Source: Myxococcales bacterium (lineage in GTDB: Bacteria > Myxococcota_A > UBA9160 > UBA4427). From it: DNA of 47,761 nt. The notes below the pieces were generated by a model. The model was not told the origin of the DNA. It did no database searches and worked only from the letters and a program-made list of their open reading frames with translations. Position numbers and translations under genes: made by a program. Below, piece after piece: positions 18,865 to 26,890 of the stretch; the first letter of the stretch is position 1; each line of letters starts with the position of its first letter. The stretch lies in contig JADFNE010000033.1 of assembly GCA_022563535.1 (NCBI GenBank), positions 1 through 47,761 of the forward strand, read 5' to 3'.

Positions 18865-18918
18865 GCCGCGGCTGCACGCTACTGGTCTTTTGGGGCCTCC
18901 CCGTGGGTGTTTTTTTGT
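18856..18918 (+). terminator. Terminator after first sigma gene; stop codon sits in a hairpin loop
   Basis: CGCGGC-TGA-GCCGCG (18856-18870) is a perfect stem whose loop is the TGA stop codon. A second hairpin GGGG-CCT-CCCC (18892-18902) is followed within seven bases by a run of T (18910-18916). The latter looks like an intrinsic terminator. Confidence 0.6.
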
Positions 18919-19029
18919 TTTCTGGAAAAACCCGCACTTTTTTCGCCACCTAGCGTTGTTTATTGCCACTTACATTTCGACGGTGCTGGTTGACCGTCAC
19001 CTTGGGAAGGGTAACGCGAGGTTAAAGCG

Positions 19030-19758
19030 TTGCCCCAAAAAGCTCCTATTGGATCCGCACATTCTTGTGGAAAGCAGAACGGCTCCGGGGTCAGAGTTCG
19101 TCAACCGCGGAAGCCCAACGCAAAGCATCCAGTCGAACGATCAGTAGATTCCGCACCCGTCATTTCTTCGGACAGTGTTGCGCCTTCCGCGCTGACGGAT
19201 CTGGATCTCATTGAAGGCATTCGCGAGCGAAGCGAAGCCCACTTCAACGAGCTCTACAGTCGCTATTTCCAGCGGATCTACAACTTCGTCTACGCGCGAA
19301 TTCGCAATCACGCCGATGCGGAAGAGGTCGTGCAGGAGACGTTTACCATCGTCTTCTCATCCATCGACAAGTACAGCGGGCGCTCGACGCTGCTGTCGTG
19401 GATCTACGGGATCGCCAAGAATACGACCAACAACGGTCTGCGTCAGGCGAAGAACATCACCCAGCGCATGCGAGAAATTGGCCATGAGCAGCTGCGACCG
19501 GCCAAGTGCTTCGCAAACTGTACTCCAGAAGAGCAGCTGTCGATCCAGCGATACTTGAAGAACGTTGTCGATCAGCTCGAAGAGTTTGGTGAATGGCAGG
19601 TGGAAATCTTCGACATGCGCCACCTGCAAAATATGTCGATTCGAGAAATTTCCAAGCGCACACAGCGTTCGAGCGATTCAGTGCGATCGTGCTTGTATCG
19701 GGTCAAGCGATTGCTTCTGGAAACCGCTCAACTAGACAACCTCCCATCACCAATATGA
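19030..19758 (+). CDS. ECF-like sigma-70 family RNA polymerase sigma factor (second of two)
   Basis: A protein of up to 242 residues. The start is uncertain: TTG 19030 has GAGG about nine bases upstream, while the first about 50 residues look poorly conserved and no ATG or GTG lies nearer the sigma domain. Region 2 (about 65-140) has HFNELYSRYFQRIYNFVYA, DAEEVVQETF and WIYGIAKN. Region 4 (about 175-235) has EWQVEIFDMRHLQNMSIREIS and SSDSVRSCLYRVKRLL. Against the gene upstream it shares the fold but few residues, so an old duplication or independent recruitment is likely. A terminator separates them. It may be regulated with the small protein downstream. Confidence 0.86.
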   Translation: MPQKAPIGSAHSCGKQNGSGVRVRQPRKPNAKHPVERSVDSAPVISSDSVAPSALTDLDLIEGIRERSEAHFNELYSRYFQRIYNFVYARIRNHADAEEVVQETFTIVFSSIDKYSGRSTLLSWIYGIAKNTTNNGLRQAKNITQRMREIGHEQLRPAKCFANCTPEEQLSIQRYLKNVVDQLEEFGEWQVEIFDMRHLQNMSIREISKRTQRSSDSVRSCLYRVKRLLLETAQLDNLPSPI

Positions 19759-19885
19759 GCCATGAGATCGCAAGAGCAGGTTTGTCGCAAAGAATCGTTG
19801 TCACGGGTCACAGGCAACATTGGGTATTGAAGGGGTAGCGGGAGTGAAGTCAGAAGTGTCTAATCGAAGAGCGATTGAGGGCAAA

Positions 19886-20125
19886 ATGGCATCGGCCGAA
19901 GCAAAAGGTCCCAAGCAGCGCGTGGATCGACGCAGCAGCGTCGGGGGCGTAACCGCGATCGATGGCGGGCCCGAAGTCCCGGCGACTCGAGCAGAGCTCG
20001 ATGATTTTCTCGCGGCTGACTACCTCGCGATCCACGCCGATCCCGAGTTCAAAGAGCGCCTGCGGAAGGATCTCTGGAATCTCGTAAAGAATCGCTACGG
20101 CGCCGGGCCTTTTTCGTCTAGTTAG
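19886..20125 (+). CDS. Small hypothetical protein downstream of the sigma genes
   Basis: A protein of 79 residues from ATG 19886, which follows GAGGG at a good distance; GTG 19844 and TTG 19820 would extend it. The first half is basic and flexible. The second half is a helical segment (DDFLAADYLAIHADPEF, then KERLRKDLWNLVKNRYG). There is no membrane helix or zinc-binding HxxxCxxC, so it is not a standard anti-sigma factor. Its size, charge and place directly after two sigma genes suggest a small regulator or partner, which is inference only. Confidence 0.55.
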   Translation: MASAEAKGPKQRVDRRSSVGGVTAIDGGPEVPATRAELDDFLAADYLAIHADPEFKERLRKDLWNLVKNRYGAGPFSSS

Positions 20126-20132
20126 CGTGAGC

Positions 20133-20176
20133 CCGGTAACCGGTCCCCATCTAGCCGGCATTATTATGCGGGCTAG
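20133..20176. repeat. Adjacent palindromes upstream of the methyltransferase-like gene
   Basis: CCGGT-A-ACCGG at 20133-20143, then a 26-nt hairpin at 20151-20176: CTAGCC, unpaired G, GCAT, loop TATT, ATGC, unpaired G, GGCTAG, giving ten base pairs and one G-G mismatch. No T-run follows. It could be a terminator of the preceding gene or an operator for the next. Confidence 0.55.
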
Positions 20177-20226
20177 GTACAAGTCGCGTTGCCGAAATCG
20201 ACAAGCCTGTCTAGCTTTCGGCTTTC

Positions 20227-20814
20227 ATGCGCAACCCGATTCGCCTCAAGAATCTAAAGCTCCGCTTTGCCCTGCTCTACGGCCTGGGCATACTGGCTGT
20301 CGTCTTTCTTCGACCTCATCCGTTGAGTATTGGGGTGGGGGGCGGACTAGTGATTCTCGGTGCGGCCCTGCGCGGTTGGGGGGCGGGCCATCTGGTCAAG
20401 AACAATTTCCTCACCGTCACCGGACCGTACGCTCACCTGCGCCATCCACTGTATGCCGGGACCTTGCTCGTCGGCACGGGGTTTGCGCTGATTGCCGGAG
20501 GCCCCGCATCGTTGGTCCTGATGGCTGTGTTCTTGCCGTGGTTCTTCATGCTGTACTTCCCGCGCAAAGAGCGAATCGAGAGTGAACGGCTCGTACTCCT
20601 CTATGGAGATCGCTACGCGTGCTACCGCGACGCGGTGCCGGCACTTCTCCCCGCGTTTCGAGCATGGCGTCCCCGGGTCGACGAGGTTGTTGGCGAGGAG
20701 TTCAGTCGATCCTGGAATTCCCAGCGCTACGTCGACAACAACGAACTTGGGACCTTGATCGCGCTGCTCGCCGGTCTGCTGGTCTTTGCCCTGCGGGCAC
20801 AGTTTGGTCCCTGA
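20227..20814 (+). CDS. Isoprenylcysteine carboxyl methyltransferase (ICMT)-family membrane protein
   Basis: Integral membrane protein of 195 residues with about four to five transmembrane helices. The ICMT/PEMT-type S-adenosylmethionine motif is clear: VTGPYAHLRHPLYAGTLL (about 60-78). The later ERLVLLYGDRYACYR also matches the family's C-terminal pattern. In bacteria the substrates of these enzymes are mostly unknown; lipids or small isoprenoids are likely, since prenylated proteins are absent. A last hydrophobic helix extends beyond the catalytic region. The kinase-like gene starts one base after its stop, so both are in one operon. Confidence 0.82.
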   Translation: MRNPIRLKNLKLRFALLYGLGILAVVFLRPHPLSIGVGGGLVILGAALRGWGAGHLVKNNFLTVTGPYAHLRHPLYAGTLLVGTGFALIAGGPASLVLMAVFLPWFFMLYFPRKERIESERLVLLYGDRYACYRDAVPALLPAFRAWRPRVDEVVGEEFSRSWNSQRYVDNNELGTLIALLAGLLVFALRAQFGP

Positions 20815-20815
20815 A

Positions 20816-21481
20816 ATGTCGGAGCCCGTGTCCAATACCGCTGCAGAGCCGGCGTACGATGTCGCGAGGAGGTCGGGAATCTCGGCCCCAGCTGGACTCG
20901 AGCGTCGAGATCTGGCCGGTCGCACACGCGAAATCTTGCACCGGGGCAATTGGGCGAATCCCGATGTTCTGTTGGTCGAGCTTCGCGACGGTCAACATGT
21001 AGTCGTCAAGGACTACGAACCCCGCAGCCGGATCGTCCGAGCAGTTTACGGCCGCTGGCTGACGCGACGAGAGGCCAGGGCATACCGCCTCCTCGCGGGC
21101 TCTCCGCGGGTGCCCAGCCTGCTGGGGCTGCTCGATCCCCTCGCGTTGGTGATCGAATACCGACCGGGTGTCCGCATGACCCGGGATCTGGCCGGCAAGT
21201 TGCCCGAGACCTTCATCGACGAACTCCGCTCGGCAGTTCGCGCCATGCATCTCCGGGGCATCGTCCATCTCGATCTCAGACATCGCAGCAACGTGCTCGC
21301 GGACCCACAAGGTCATCCCGTCCTGATCGATTTCGGCTCGTCGGTCTACTTCAGGCCAGGGGGACTGCTCTCAAAGACGCTCGCACCGATCCTTGCTCGC
21401 ATCGATTGGGGAGCGATCCGCAAGTGGCAGGTCCGCATCGAGCCGAATCCATCGGAAACCGGCCGGGCTGATCGCGTCTGA
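20816..21481 (+). CDS. Lipopolysaccharide-kinase/RIO-like protein kinase-fold protein
   Basis: A protein of 221 residues from ATG 20816. It has a short kinase fold: the ATP-binding lysine in VVVKDYEP, a helix-C glutamate in RREARAYRLL, a catalytic loop HLDLRHRSNVL in place of HRDxxxxN, and the metal-binding DFGSS. No glycine-rich loop of Ser/Thr kinase type is seen. The arrangement fits WaaP/KdkA-type sugar kinases of lipopolysaccharide or RIO-like kinases. The coupling to an ICMT-like membrane enzyme suggests a lipid or envelope substrate. The substrate is not known. Confidence 0.75.
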   Translation: MSEPVSNTAAEPAYDVARRSGISAPAGLERRDLAGRTREILHRGNWANPDVLLVELRDGQHVVVKDYEPRSRIVRAVYGRWLTRREARAYRLLAGSPRVPSLLGLLDPLALVIEYRPGVRMTRDLAGKLPETFIDELRSAVRAMHLRGIVHLDLRHRSNVLADPQGHPVLIDFGSSVYFRPGGLLSKTLAPILARIDWGAIRKWQVRIEPNPSETGRADRV

Positions 21482-21509
21482 AACGTCGCGCAGATTTCGG
21501 GAGACTGGG

Positions 21510-22070
21510 CTATGCCGGAGGCTTGGGCGCCAGCGCACCGATGAAGTGGCGAAACGTTTCCAGGGTCAGGCGGGTATCGGCCATGGCCCGGTGCTCAACG
21601 GCACCATTGAGCAGTCCGGCGGTCTGTGCGGCCTGACGCAGGGAAAGGGCGCTCGGTTCTTCGCCCGAGACCAGGGACCAACTGTAGAATAGCGTCGCCA
21701 GATCGATCACGTGATAGTCGAACGGGTAATCCATCTCGCAGTTGCGGAATGCGCGTTCCAGGAAGATCACATCCATGCGCACGTTCTGGCCGGCGGGCAT
21801 GACTTTCGCTCGTTTCGGCAGCATCTCGACCAACTCGGTCAAAACCTGCCGGATGCCAGGGGCCTTGTCCCAGATTTCCTTGTCGTAGCCAAAGATTGCG
21901 GCAGCTTCGGCGGAAACACGCTCGGGTCTCGCCCGGACCTTCCACTCGGCGGCCTCGATTTCGACCAGACGAGAATCGGTCAGGATGATGGCCACTTCGG
22001 TCAGGTCGTGTTTTTCGACATCGAGTCCACCGAACTCACAGTCGATCCAAGCCAATACGAGATTCGCCAC
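21510..22070 (-). CDS. orn: Oligoribonuclease-like DEDDh 3'-5' exonuclease
   Basis: A protein of 186 residues, close to Orn (about 180). It carries the DEDDh acidic residues: Asp10 and Glu12 in AWIDCEFGGLD, and His160 and Asp165 in EHRAMADTR, with VIDLATLFYSW between. Oligoribonuclease degrades two- to five-base RNA fragments, including pGpG from cyclic-di-GMP turnover. The start was set at GTG 22070, which has GGAGAAG five bases upstream. A longer frame exists, but it would run through tRNA-Glu and is therefore false. Divergence from Orn (CEF for LEM) leaves a related DnaQ-family exonuclease possible. Confidence 0.78.
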   Translation of the reverse strand: MANLVLAWIDCEFGGLDVEKHDLTEVAIILTDSRLVEIEAAEWKVRARPERVSAEAAAIFGYDKEIWDKAPGIRQVLTELVEMLPKRAKVMPAGQNVRMDVIFLERAFRNCEMDYPFDYHVIDLATLFYSWSLVSGEEPSALSLRQAAQTAGLLNGAVEHRAMADTRLTLETFRHFIGALAPKPPA

Positions 22071-22163
22071 GAGAGCTTCTCCATGCGCGTATGGGGCGAT
22101 AGCGGGTTCGCTGTGGCCGGCGGGCGCTGGTACTAGACGTTTCTGTGTTCTACGAGGATCCGG

Positions 22164-22239
22164 TGGCGCTCCCAACGGGAATCGAACCCGTGTTTGAGCC
22201 TTGAGAGGGCCCCGTCCTAGGCCGCTAGACGATGGGAGC
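22164..22239 (-). tRNA. tRNA-Glu (anticodon CTC)
   Basis: A 76-nt cloverleaf with encoded CCA. The acceptor GCTCCCA pairs with TGGGAGC, G73 as expected for Glu. The D-arm is GTC/GAC, the anticodon stem GGGCC/GGCTC with loop CTCTCAA (anticodon CTC), and the T-arm ACGGG-TTCGAAT-CCCGT. It decodes GAG. It lies upstream of orn on the same strand. Confidence 0.95.
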
Positions 22240-22784
22240 GAGCGCCGATTTGGCGGGCGCAACATTGCCACCTGCTCCTGTGAATGTCAACTCTGGACGG
22301 TTGTTGCGGATTTGCGGTCGGCCCCCGAGCGGCACGCTTCGAGTCAGGTGCATTTTTGTGATCAGATGGGAATCGCCTTCAGATCGTCTCCGTTGAAGCA
22401 AGCAAATCAGGGCGCCGCACTTCGCTCTGTTTGAGCCCGGTGCTGTTCCCGAGGCGCTCCATGAAAGCTCGCAACCGGCGCCGGTCTTTGACCGGAGTGC
22501 CGAACTTCGGTGATCGGGGGGACGAAAATTGTCACTGTAGCGGTGCCCGCCCACTGGATTCGCGGTACTCGCAACATTTCTCCGTCATCTGATTCTCCTG
22601 TGGGGCTCAAGCATGGTGGGGTGATTTGCCGATAAGAGTTCAAAGTCGAGTTGTCTTGGCACGTGTGCTGCAACGAGGTTTGGACAACACGGCATACCGG
22701 GCCGTCTCCGGTAGCCGAACAAAGTGAATGTCCCGACGGCACATCGAGCCCGAAGGCAAACAGAAAAGAGAGAAAGGACTGCAC
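22240..22784 (+). other. Intergenic region tRNA-Glu / pilA with sigma-54 promoter
   Basis: A 545-bp region that holds the pilA control elements. It has a sigma-54 promoter at 22657-22671, and a hairpin CCGGTC-TTT-GACCGG at 22481-22495 with an outer GGC/GCC pairing. The remaining sequence shows no gene. Enhancer sites for a PilR-type activator would be expected about 100-200 bp upstream of the promoter, but none could be recognised. Confidence 0.5.
22657..22671 (+). promoter_or_regulatory. Sigma-54 promoter of pilA
   Basis: TGGCACG-TGTG-CTGC fits the RpoN consensus with one change in the -12 box (CTGC for TTGC). GG at 22658-22659 and GC at 22670-22671 are ten bases apart. Predicted RNA start is near 22683, about 100 bases before the pilA ATG. 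Sigma-54 with PilS/PilR controls pilA in Pseudomonas, Myxococcus and Geobacter. Confidence 0.8.
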
Positions 22785-23345
22785 ATGAATAAGTTCCTTG
22801 GGAAGAGCCAGAAGGGCTTTACGCTCATCGAGTTGATGATCGTTGTGGCAATCATCGGTATTTTGGCTGCCATCGCAATTCCGAACTTCGTTCGCTTCCA
22901 GCTGAAGGCTAAGACTTCAGAAGGCAAGGTGAACGTTGCCGCCATTCGCACCGCAGAAGAGGCTTACTTCTCGGAGTTTGGTAACTACGTAAACGGTTTG
23001 GTTTCACCGGCCGCCAACGGTGGTACTTCGAAGACGAGCTTCACCGATGTTGGTGGCTTTGGCGTCATTGGTTGGGCGCCCGAGGGCCAGGTGTACTTCA
23101 ACTACGAAGTAGTCGTTTCGACCAGCAACACGGCCTACACGGCGAACGCTGGTGCGGACATCGACGGCAACGGCACCGACCAGGCTTGGGGCTATATCCA
23201 TCCGGCACCGGGTGGCACGAGCTCCAACGCGAGCGGAACCCTGGCTGGTGGCGCATGCCCGGCCACGGGAATTGTCGTTGGATCCGCATCGGTGTTCAAC
23301 CAGGTCTTGCCCTGCCTTCCGGCCTACGGTCAGAGCGAGTTCTAA
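22785..23345 (+). CDS. pilA: Type IV major pilin
   Basis: Structural subunit of the type IV pilus. 186 residues from ATG 22785 with AAAGGA six bases before. It has a short basic leader (10 residues and Gly11), then the prepilin cleavage site G-FTLIE with Glu at mature position 5. The hydrophobic N-terminal helix MIVVAIIGILAAIAIPNF follows. The globular part is Gly/Thr/Asn-rich with a C-terminal disulfide pair candidate (GGACPATG and LPCLPAYG). A strong hairpin follows the stop. The sigma-54 promoter, second pilin, PilGHI and PilD around it make this the main pilin locus. Confidence 0.95.
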   Translation: MNKFLGKSQKGFTLIELMIVVAIIGILAAIAIPNFVRFQLKAKTSEGKVNVAAIRTAEEAYFSEFGNYVNGLVSPAANGGTSKTSFTDVGGFGVIGWAPEGQVYFNYEVVVSTSNTAYTANAGADIDGNGTDQAWGYIHPAPGGTSSNASGTLAGGACPATGIVVGSASVFNQVLPCLPAYGQSEF

Positions 23346-23364
23346 AGACCGAGCGGGAAAATTC

Positions 23365-23396
23365 GGGGAGAGTCGGCTCTTTGGCCGGCTCTCCCC
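23365..23396 (+). terminator. Strong 13-bp hairpin after pilA
   Basis: Arms 23365-23377 and 23384-23396 pair over 13 positions with one G-U wobble and a TCTTTG loop. No T-run follows, so it may be a partial terminator or an RNA-protecting stem that sets high pilA and lower downstream expression. Confidence 0.7.
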
Positions 23397-23470
23397 AAAC
23401 CCGTTTCAAGAATCGAAACACCTTTTCGAGCTGCCCCCCAACTCGACTGCATCTTTAGGGAGATCACCCC

Positions 23471-24052
23471 GTGGTCATCAAATCCATCGCAGAGCGTCGC
23501 AGAGAGGGGTTTACGCTCATCGAACTCATGATCGTCGTGGCGATCATCGGCATACTTGCATCGGTTGCGATTCCCTCTTTCTCTCGGTATCAGAATCGAG
23601 CACGCAGAAGCGAGGCGTTTGCAAACCTCAGTTCATTGGGTAGAGCTCAAAAATCCTACTTCGCCGAATTCGGATTATTTATTGGCGCCGAGATGGTTCC
23701 CTCGACCGTGACCAATGAAGATCCGAGCTCTGTCCAACGCGACTCGTCGGCGATCGCCGTCGAGTTCGCAGGGGTCGGATGGCACCCCGAGGGAAGAGTC
23801 TACTACGATTACGACACCAACACCGGCGGATTCGGTAGCAGCTGCAGCTGCCCGACCTGTTTCACGTCCACCGCATACGGCGATGTCGACGGTGACGGCT
23901 CGGTGGCCTTGATCATGTTCACACACCCCAACGTAGACCACACGGACGCCTGCTCGAGTCTCTACTTTGCAGGACAGGGGATTCCCCAGATTCGCAATGG
24001 CAACACGGTGTACGACGAACCGGTGCAAGTCGTTGGGGGTGACGACTTCTAA
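23471..24052 (+). CDS. Second type IV pilin / pilin-like protein
   Basis: A protein of 193 residues from GTG 23471, with AGGGAG upstream. The leader is 13 residues and ends REG-FTLIE; the following helix is nearly the same as in PilA. The globular domain differs and holds a cysteine cluster (CSCPTC), a further cysteine near the C-terminus and a DGDG segment that may bind calcium. It is separated from pilA by a strong hairpin, so it is probably expressed at a lower level. It could be a minor pilin, a tip component or an alternative major pilin. A recent duplication is suggested by the near-identical N-terminus. Confidence 0.9.
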   Translation: MVIKSIAERRREGFTLIELMIVVAIIGILASVAIPSFSRYQNRARRSEAFANLSSLGRAQKSYFAEFGLFIGAEMVPSTVTNEDPSSVQRDSSAIAVEFAGVGWHPEGRVYYDYDTNTGGFGSSCSCPTCFTSTAYGDVDGDGSVALIMFTHPNVDHTDACSSLYFAGQGIPQIRNGNTVYDEPVQVVGGDDF

Positions 24053-24137
24053 GTTTTCGAATCGAAGTGACCGATTCAAGAATGAGAGAATAAACGTCGG
24101 GTCGAATCACTTGTTCGAAGAGTCTCCGGGGGGGATT

Positions 24138-25082
24138 GTGAGCGTCAGGATCATTCGTTGGGCCCTGTGGCTGCTAGCGCTGGCTGGTACCTACGGCGTC
24201 CACCAGCAAATTCCCAACACCCCGGCCGCTTCACGTGAGGAAGTCTTCCTCCCCGTGCCAGCACTGGCGAAGCTGGCCTCCCTGGGCTTCGACACAGTCA
24301 TCTCGGACTATTATTGGATCCAGGCCATTTACAAGGTCGGCGCAACCCGAGAGCTACCCGGCCAGTTCGCTTCGTATATTTATAAAATTATCGACGTGGT
24401 GACGACGCTTAATCCCCATGTCAGTCATCCATACCGGTTCGGCGCGATCTGGCTCGACGACAGCAAGGAGAGTGTGCGCAAGGGGAATGAGTTGTTGCGT
24501 CGCGGCATCCAGTACCACCCGGATGATTGGCGCAATTATTTCCATCTCGGGTACAACCTGTTCTACTACTTGCACGAGAATGAGGCCGCCGCTGCGGCAC
24601 TCGAGAAGTGCAGCCAGATCGAAGGTTCTCCCAAGTACCTGCCGAGGCTGGTGGCGCGTTTGCGCTCAGAACACGCCGATCTCGAGACCTCGGCCATATT
24701 TCTCAGCGAGTTGATCCGGTCGACCGAAGCCGAGGACGCTGTCGCGATCTATCGGGGTGCGCTCGACGAGATCGACGTCGAAATCAAGGCCCGCTATCTG
24801 GACCGCGCTCGCGATGCGTACCAGAAGCTCTTCGGCCGGGACATCACGTCGATCGAGGATCTGCAATCTGGTGAGCATCCGGTGCTTGCGAAACTCCCGC
24901 CGCCGGAGCCCCAGGACCTTCCCCCCGGACTCAAGAAGGGCGACCGCTGGTTCTTGGATCCAAAGACCGGCCGTATCACATCGACCTACTACAACCGTCG
25001 TTATCGAATCAACGTTCGCGCCATTGGCGAGCAATGGGACGAGGATCCGGCGATTGCTAGCGCGAAAGGAGCGAGTCTTTAA
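24138..25082 (+). CDS. pilG: PilG-like protein of the PilGHI pilus ABC system
   Basis: A protein of 314 residues from GTG 24138. An N-terminal membrane anchor (IIRWALWLLALAGTYG) is followed by a periplasmic helical domain with TPR-like repeats (GNELLRRGIQYHPDDWRNYFHLGYNL, split by families into helix pairs) and a C-terminal segment rich in Pro and Tyr (LDPKTGRITSTYYNRRYR). Assignment as PilG rests on its position between the pilins and an ABC ATPase/permease pair followed by a prepilin peptidase, the same order as M. xanthus pilA-G-H-I-D. There PilG is needed for pilus formation, but its mechanism is unclear. Its stop precedes the pilH start by one base. Confidence 0.75.
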   Translation: MSVRIIRWALWLLALAGTYGVHQQIPNTPAASREEVFLPVPALAKLASLGFDTVISDYYWIQAIYKVGATRELPGQFASYIYKIIDVVTTLNPHVSHPYRFGAIWLDDSKESVRKGNELLRRGIQYHPDDWRNYFHLGYNLFYYLHENEAAAAALEKCSQIEGSPKYLPRLVARLRSEHADLETSAIFLSELIRSTEAEDAVAIYRGALDEIDVEIKARYLDRARDAYQKLFGRDITSIEDLQSGEHPVLAKLPPPEPQDLPPGLKKGDRWFLDPKTGRITSTYYNRRYRINVRAIGEQWDEDPAIASAKGASL

Positions 25083-25083
25083 A

Positions 25084-26025
25084 ATGGGCGCCGAGAGCGG
25101 AATCATTCACGTGCGCGACATCGTCAAGGACTTTCGTCCGGGCTTTGGCATCCGCAAGAAGCGGGTTCTGCACGGGATCTCCTTTGACGTAGCGGCCGGA
25201 GAAATCTTCGGCTTCGTCGGCCCCAATGGGGCTGGCAAGACCACGACCCTCAAGGTTTTGATGGGGTTGATTCGCGCGACCTCGGGCAGCGCTTCCATCC
25301 TTGGACACGACGTCACCGAGACGGCTTTTCGACGCGAGATCGGTTTTCTTCCGGAGAACGCGTACTTCTACGACTACCTGACGGGTCGTGAATTGCTCGA
25401 ATTCTATGCGCGACTGTCGGGCGTCCCAGCCGCTCGACGAGCCGATCGCGTAAGCACGTTGCTCGACTGGGTGGGGTTGACGGACGCAGCGGAGGTGCGA
25501 GTCCGGGCGTATTCCAAGGGCATGGCCCAGCGGGTCGGTATCGCCCAGGCATTGGTTCACGATCCGAGCGTGGTGTTTCTCGACGAGCCCATGAGCGGGC
25601 TCGACCCCATTGGACGCAAGGAGATTCGCGATCTCATCATTCGCCTGCGCAGCGAGGGCAAGACGGTCTTCATGAACACCCACATCCTCTCCGACGTCGA
25701 GATGGTATGCGATCGCGTCGCGATCATCGTCCACGGGAGGATCAGGTATCAAGGGCGCACCGAAGAGTTCCTGAGCGATGGCGAGCAAATGTGCGAGATC
25801 GTTGTTGCGGGTGTCAGTTCCGAGTTGGCATCGAAACTCGAGGAAGACTTTGAGGCGCCGCTGCGTGGCGTGGGTGAGCGAATCGAAATGCTCGTCAAGG
25901 AAAAACAAGTCGAAGCCGTGCTGGCGGCCGTACTCGAAGATCAGGGAAAGGTGATGGCGGTGACCCCCCAGCGCGTTTCGCTCGAGAGTATCTTCATGGA
26001 CGCGGTAAGGGGGGAAGCAGGATGA
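25084..26025 (+). CDS. pilH: ABC transporter ATP-binding protein PilH
   Basis: A protein of 313 residues from ATG 25084. Walker [10 protein letters not shown] (46-54), Q-loop region [10 protein letters not shown], signature YSKGMAQRV (a common variant of LSGGQ), Walker B VVFLDEP and switch histidine NTHILSD are all present. A C-terminal domain of about 90 residues follows, as in drug- and NatA-type exporters. It pairs with PilI (4-bp overlap). In M. xanthus PilH/PilI are required for pili. The exported substrate is unknown. Confidence 0.88.
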   Translation: MGAESGIIHVRDIVKDFRPGFGIRKKRVLHGISFDVAAGEIFGFVGPNGAGKTTTLKVLMGLIRATSGSASILGHDVTETAFRREIGFLPENAYFYDYLTGRELLEFYARLSGVPAARRADRVSTLLDWVGLTDAAEVRVRAYSKGMAQRVGIAQALVHDPSVVFLDEPMSGLDPIGRKEIRDLIIRLRSEGKTVFMNTHILSDVEMVCDRVAIIVHGRIRYQGRTEEFLSDGEQMCEIVVAGVSSELASKLEEDFEAPLRGVGERIEMLVKEKQVEAVLAAVLEDQGKVMAVTPQRVSLESIFMDAVRGEAG

Positions 26026-26798
26026 TTTCTCCGAGTCGGATCTGGACCATCGGCCTGAACACCATGCGCGAGGCGATCCGCAACAAACTGCTCTATACGC
26101 TGCTCTTCTTTGCAATCGTGATGATCGGCACCGGGGTCATCGTCGGATCGATCTCCTACGTCGAAGGGTCGCGCATCTTGCAGGATGTGGGCTTGGCCTC
26201 GATTCGTCTGTTTAGTACGGGCATTGCGATCTTCGTCGGCGTCGGTTTGATTTACAGCGAGGTCTACCGCCGCACGATCTATACGATTCTCTCCAAGCCG
26301 GTGTCTCGTGCCGAGTTCTTGGTCGGAAAGTTCGTTGGGTTGGTGATGACGATCTGGCTCCAGCTAGTGATCATGTCAGTGGCGTTCATCGTCGTTTCGC
26401 TCTCCTCGGGGGCCCCGATCGATTCGGGGCACATTGCAGCACTGGCACTGTTGGGTGTCGAACTCGCAGTGGTCGTGGCGGTCGCAACACTGTTCTCGGC
26501 TTTTACCACTCCGATGCTTGCCTCGTTCTTTACCCTTGGGATCTACATGATGGGTCATCTGTCTCGCAACCTGTTGCAAATTGGTGAGCGGGGCGAATCT
26601 GAGAGCATGCGCCAGTTGACGCGAGTCATATACGAACTTTTGCCCGACCTCGAGAGTTTCAACCTCAGCGTCCAGGCGGTTCACCAGCTCCCCATCGCGA
26701 CCGAGGAGGTGGTGCTGCCGGTGCTCTATGCAGTGGGCTATATCGCGGCACTGTTGTTTGCAGCGACATTCATCTTTGAGCGCCGCGACTTCAAATGA
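26022..26798 (+). CDS. pilI: ABC transporter permease PilI
   Basis: A protein of 258 residues with about six transmembrane segments, for example LLYTLLFFAIVMIGTGVIV, IAIFVGVGLIY, LVIMSVAFIVVSL and LPVLYAVGYIAALLFAATF. The YRRTIYTILSKPVSRAEFLVGKF loop, which I know from ABC-2 type permeases (split here by a short loop), supports this family. The start overlaps the pilH stop by ATGA, so expression is coupled. It completes the transporter half of the PilGHI system. Confidence 0.87.
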   Translation: MISPSRIWTIGLNTMREAIRNKLLYTLLFFAIVMIGTGVIVGSISYVEGSRILQDVGLASIRLFSTGIAIFVGVGLIYSEVYRRTIYTILSKPVSRAEFLVGKFVGLVMTIWLQLVIMSVAFIVVSLSSGAPIDSGHIAALALLGVELAVVVAVATLFSAFTTPMLASFFTLGIYMMGHLSRNLLQIGERGESESMRQLTRVIYELLPDLESFNLSVQAVHQLPIATEEVVLPVLYAVGYIAALLFAATFIFERRDFK

Positions 26799-26890
26799 TC
26801 GGATTCCGCAGGGTGCGAATGGGCACGCGTCGCCGCGGGGGCGACCCGACGCCGCAACGCGCTACCGTGCACCCCGAGTAGGGGACCCAC

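Noticed and set aside
22071-22271. N-terminal extension of the Orn-like protein
   Set aside because: It would translate through tRNA-Glu. A GTG start with a good RBS at 22070 gives the normal Orn length.
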